Below, one piece after another: positions 45,637 through 49,338 of a DNA stretch of 49,338 nt (the first letter of the stretch is position 1; every line of letters starts with the position of its first letter). Below the pieces are notes generated by a model that had not been told where the DNA came from, did no database searches, and saw only the letters and a program-made list of their open reading frames with translations. The stretch spans positions 147,070,877-147,120,214 of the forward strand of contig JBOZIK010000001.1 in NCBI GenBank assembly GCA_051453625.1, given 5' to 3'. Source of the stretch: Welwitschia mirabilis (Eukaryota > Gnetophyta > Gnetopsida > Welwitschiales). A program made the position numbers and the translations under genes.

Positions 45637-46380
45637 TTCCAATTATAAAATACATTTAAGATAATAAAATATTAATAAAGATAATTTTTAATGTACCGAA
45701 TCTGTAATTAATTTCCAAATCTACTATAGCAAGCCAAAGTTTATTAAGAATAATAGATAACTAGTGGAATCTAGGGGAACTTTAAGAATGATGAAGTAAA
45801 TAGGATAAACTACATTATAATTTTCAATTAAGACATATTTTGAGATTATATAGGATTTAACTAAGATTTCATCAACTATAGAAAGAATTACATTAGTATG
45901 ATCAACACGGTCAAATTCTAAGACATGAAAAATAGGTTCTGGCATAAGGTTGACTCCAACTCCTACATGTACTAAGGATTTATCAATAATATGATTACCA
46001 ATAATAATAGAAATAGTGGAGGATCAAGGATAATCATATTTCACATTAATTTTTATTTAAGAAACATAGGTAGTAGATGCATTAAGATTAATTGTTTATG
46101 TAGAAGATTGGATCTTTTATTTATGAGTGCATAAGTCTTTAAGAAACTTGGCATATAAAGGAATTTACTTAATTACCTCAAGAATGATAAGATTAATATT
46201 AACATATTTAAAAATTTTATGAATATCATCATATTTATTAGAACCTTTATCAAATTGAAGATAACTAAGAAATAGAATATAATCTTTTAATTTTCTCTTT
46301 TTAGACTTTTTCCTAGGATCCGATTTAAGATTTTCAATTATTTTGTCTAAAATTACATCTTATTTAGCTTTAGAAATAGG
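45637..46380 (-). pseudogene. Athila-type protease and upstream linker (second element)
   Basis: The linker reads IPLYAKFLKDLCTHK near 46150, the conserved AKFLKDL block before Athila protease. The protease then reads IIIGNHIIDKSLVHVGVGVN. The catalytic D-L-G-A-S is badly altered to HVGVG. LMPEPIFHVLEF and YVLIENYNVVYPIYFIILKV follow, then PLDSTSYLLFLINF where related proteins have PLFLGRPFL. Frame 45945-45724 is open. Confidence 0.78.
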
Positions 46381-46499
46381 TCTTAAAATTACTTTTCTAT
46401 TCTTAATCTAATGGAATTTACATTAGTGTATTCTTTTATTACATTAGTTGATTTTAAATTGAAAGTAAATTGAGAAGGTAAGCTAGGATGATTATCCTT

Positions 46500-47026
46500 T
46501 TTATTTTGTTGTTAAACCATGAAATTAATGGCTTATTGCATTTATCCCATTTGATTAACTAATAACTTCATTATTTCTTCTAATCTATTTTCTTGTAAAG
46601 GAGGAAGAGATAAAGATTTAGGTTGCCATTGAGATTGGTTGTTACTATAAGGATGAAAAGAATCATGATAATAATTGTTTAGATGAGAGTTAGGATACCT
46701 ATTAAATGATTTAGTGAATGATAATTTTGATTAAAGAGATGAGATTCAGAAAGATGATGATGATGTAAAGCACTTTGAGATGCCTTAAAGTTTTTAGAGA
46801 ATTTAATGAAATGATCCTCTACTTGATACAACTCACATAAAGATGAACTTAAAGAAGGTTAAATTAGAATTTTCTTAGAAGTTTTTCTTGTTCTAATTTA
46901 AGATTTTCAAGTTTAGTAGATAGAACTTTCATTTTTTGGCTAATTCATCACAAGATTTATCCTTATGAAAAATTTATTTAAGCTAAACTTACTTCTTACA
47001 TGGTCATTATCATTAAAATTATTCAT
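46500..47026 (-). pseudogene. Athila-type gag C-terminal part (second element)
   Basis: A minus-strand ATG at 47026 begins MNNFNDNDHVRSKFSLNKFF. After a shift it continues DKSCDELAKK and MKVLSTKLENLKLEQEKLL (coiled coil). An Asn/Gln/His-rich segment with YPNSHLNNYYHDSFHPYSNN, QWQPKSLSLPPLQENRLEEI and NQMG follows, typical of the disordered C-terminus of Athila gag. The capsid domain (HLKEF..LKPM) that should precede it is missing, so gag is truncated on its N-terminal side. Confidence 0.65.
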
Positions 47027-49170
47027 AACTATGAAAATGTTCACTGATATAAATCTAAATTTTACTTACAAATGCATAGTATTAAAAAGAAAAAGAGATG
47101 CACAGAAATGTGGTGAAAATTAGAACGTATGCATCTAGAAGTCTTAATGAAGTAATGTAGAACTTATAGATTTATGAATGCAATTGTAATATCAAAAGCA
47201 TCTAAAAACAATCAAATTTCATTAGTGTATGTAAATTCTCAAAGAAAATTATAATATTTCATATAATAATAATAAGTCTTTCCCAATAATAGTGAAAATT
47301 TTAAACAAAGTAAACACTTAAATTTTAAAATATGGGGACCACACTTTGAGCCTCCATAAAAATATATGTGTACTTAACATGATAATTCAACTTAGAAAAA
47401 GAAAATTAAGTATAAAAAGTTTAAATTGTAGCATAAAGAAATCTCCTTGGTCGAATTGCATATATAATAAAAGCACATGAGTATCAAACCAACCAAAAAA
47501 TTGACATGAATTTGTATGGAAATATTAATATTGCTCTATCAAACTATCATTTCGTATGATAAAATAACTATTTCTAGTAAGTGAAATACAACTAGTTTAA
47601 CACACATGTTATAAAATAATCATGAAAATTACATGCATAAAAAAATAATTTAATGCACGTGTCATAAAACAATCATGAAAAATTACATGCCTAAAAACAT
47701 AATTTCATAAGTTGTAAAAATGGAAATATAAGAGAATAAGAATAATTAATATATTTTATGAAAATTCACAAGATTCTAAATATAATTTATAATTCATGTG
47801 AATAAGAAAAGGAATTTAAATAGTTAAATCACCTAAGTCATATTCATATGTAAAAATAATTTTCCTTGAGAAGTTGGCTACTTTAATTCATATTAAATGG
47901 ATGTAATTAAATAATTCAAACATCATATTACATTCCATGTAAAATGTACATCAATTTGGAATCAAAATGTAATACTTTTAAATCTCGATTCTTCAAATTG
48001 AGTATGCAAATTATTTGATAATAACAAGATTTTTGCTAAAGTGCAATACATTTTAATTGATAGATAACTCTTTACTAAGTATAAAATAAATTATAAAAGC
48101 ATTGAAACATCAAAACTAGCATTGAAATCAACATGAAATTGGAAAAAACAGCATAGAAATGTTCATGAAATTTAAGTAATCCCTAGTTAACTTCAAGCCA
48201 TTTTGATCAATATGAAGAGAAGAAATGAATAAGAGAGAGAAAAGTGAGAAAGAAAATTTAGAATAATAGACTTATAAAATATTATAACCTAAAAACACTT
48301 ATATTACCTCAAAAAACAAGTTTATAAAACTAAATATTCAAGATTAAGTATAATTAATTACAACTAAGAAGAACATTTTATCTAGAAAAACTATAAAAAA
48401 TTAAAGTTAATCCTACTTTNNNNNNNNNNAAAAACTTGGATTTCATATTTTGAAAGTAGTTAAAAAATACTAAAATATAAAATCTTGAATTTAAGAAAAA
48501 AATTAAAAATGATTAAGAAATTTACTATGTAAAACTAGGAAAAAAATATTTGACAGTTGCAAAATTTATCTAAGTAAAACTGCAATTAAGACTAAAAATG
48601 TCTAAAAATGGGGTTTTAGAAGACAAATTTGGATTTTGATACTTTTAGATTTTTTTTTTAAAATTATGAGAGGACTCTATTAACAAAATTTCAGAACCAT
48701 TAGGGTTTTAGAGAAAACATTATGGTCAAAACAAGTACTAACATTAACTATGCTACTTTGATTTTGAGAAAGAAGGAAAATAAAGAAGAATTTCTATAAA
48801 AAAATAATTTTAATTTCAGAAAAAAATAAATCACATATTTACAAACCATTCTACTATTATTGAAGAGGAGAAAATAGAAATTCAACATCAATTGAGAAAA
48901 GTGGAATCACGAGACATGTACTAGAAAATGAAAAAAATTAGAGGAAAGAAGAGAGAAGAATAATAATAATCATGATTTCTTTTAATAATGAGTGATCAAA
49001 CATGCAAAAACCTAGATTTCTATAAAATGTATTAATTATTCTATAATCTTGTTATTACTATTTATGCTCTAAGCTATAAAATTCTAATTACATTGAAAGA
49101 AAATCATGACGAAAATGCATAAATCAAGTAAATAAAAGCATGAAGAACATAAAGAAAAGGAATAGTTATT
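47027..49170. other. AT-rich non-coding sequence with a small tandem duplication
   Basis: No coding region recognised. A 54-base unit at 47601-47652 is repeated at 47653-47706 (CATGTTATAAAATAATCATG / CGTGTCATAAAACAATCATG). If the second Athila-type element has a 5' LTR it should be here, but no partner copy is in the window to define it. A 10-N gap lies at 48420-48429. Confidence 0.45.
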
Positions 49171-49290
49171 AATTTTAGATGAATTCATAGCCCTTTCCTT
49201 TAGTCGTTTATCTAATGACTTATAAGATTTGATGCTTTCTCCTCCTCCTACACTACCCAATCATGTGCGCTTCACCATGATTGTAATGCC
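49170..49290 (-). other. Possible exon at the window edge
   Basis: The minus strand has a good acceptor, TTCATTTGCAG ending at 49291, followed by an ATG at 49278 (MVKRT). One TGA follows, perhaps from CGA. The rest reads LGSVGGGESIKSYKSLDKRL and KERAMNSSKINN. It keeps more CpG than its surroundings. It may be an exon of a gene lying outside the window, or part of a retroelement. Confidence 0.25.
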
Positions 49291-49338
49291 CTGCAAATGA
49301 ATGAAAACAAGAGAAAAGATGATGAGAAATGGATTATA

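Noticed and set aside
1-49338. tRNA, rRNA, CRISPR or bacterial operon features
   Set aside because: No tRNA-like A/B boxes, rRNA segments or regularly spaced direct repeats with unique spacers were seen; the content is eukaryotic retroelement DNA.

Overview
This window is repeat-dense nuclear DNA from a plant. Every protein signature I can recognise belongs to plant LTR-retrotransposon lineages: Ty1/copia, a chromovirus, Athila and a Tat-like Ty3 element. The sequence is very AT-rich and CpG-poor. Coding regions are broken by stops where Gln or Trp is expected, as in old, heavily methylated intergenic DNA. I see no intact host gene and cannot name the species.

Layout. (1) 90-4930, minus strand: a decayed Ty1/copia element with gag, protease, integrase, RT and RNase H in order; its 3' end lies outside the window. 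(2) 5913-6273: the end of a plus-strand LTR with a tRNA-iMet primer-binding site (PBS) but no matching gag. (3) 6454-8999, minus strand: an unrecognised gene-like unit with a TATA box, two plausible GT-AG introns and a coiled coil. (4) 9128-9990: a minisatellite of about 30 units. (5) 10157-14685, plus strand: a decayed chromovirus-type Ty3/gypsy element (end of 5' LTR, PBS, gag, protease, RT, RNase H, integrase). (6) 15827-40479, plus strand: an Athila-type element whose two LTRs and PBS are recognisable. Its gag is split by a second LTR element at 18755-33504, which has its own LTR pair and a Tat-like gag-pol. The inner element also carries an antisense ORF (27074-27658), tandem repeats, and a long unrecognised sense coding region ending at its 3' LTR (29979-32534). 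(7) 42214-47026, minus strand: a second Athila-type element. (8) 47027-49338: AT-rich sequence with one possible exon at the right edge.

The elements are independent insertions. The inner element is younger than the Athila copy it interrupts. The items most worth checking are the inner element's two extra coding regions and the antisense spliced unit at 6.4-9.0 kb. Eleven N-gaps occur. Several are flanked by near-identical sequence, so some apparent duplications may be assembly artefacts.
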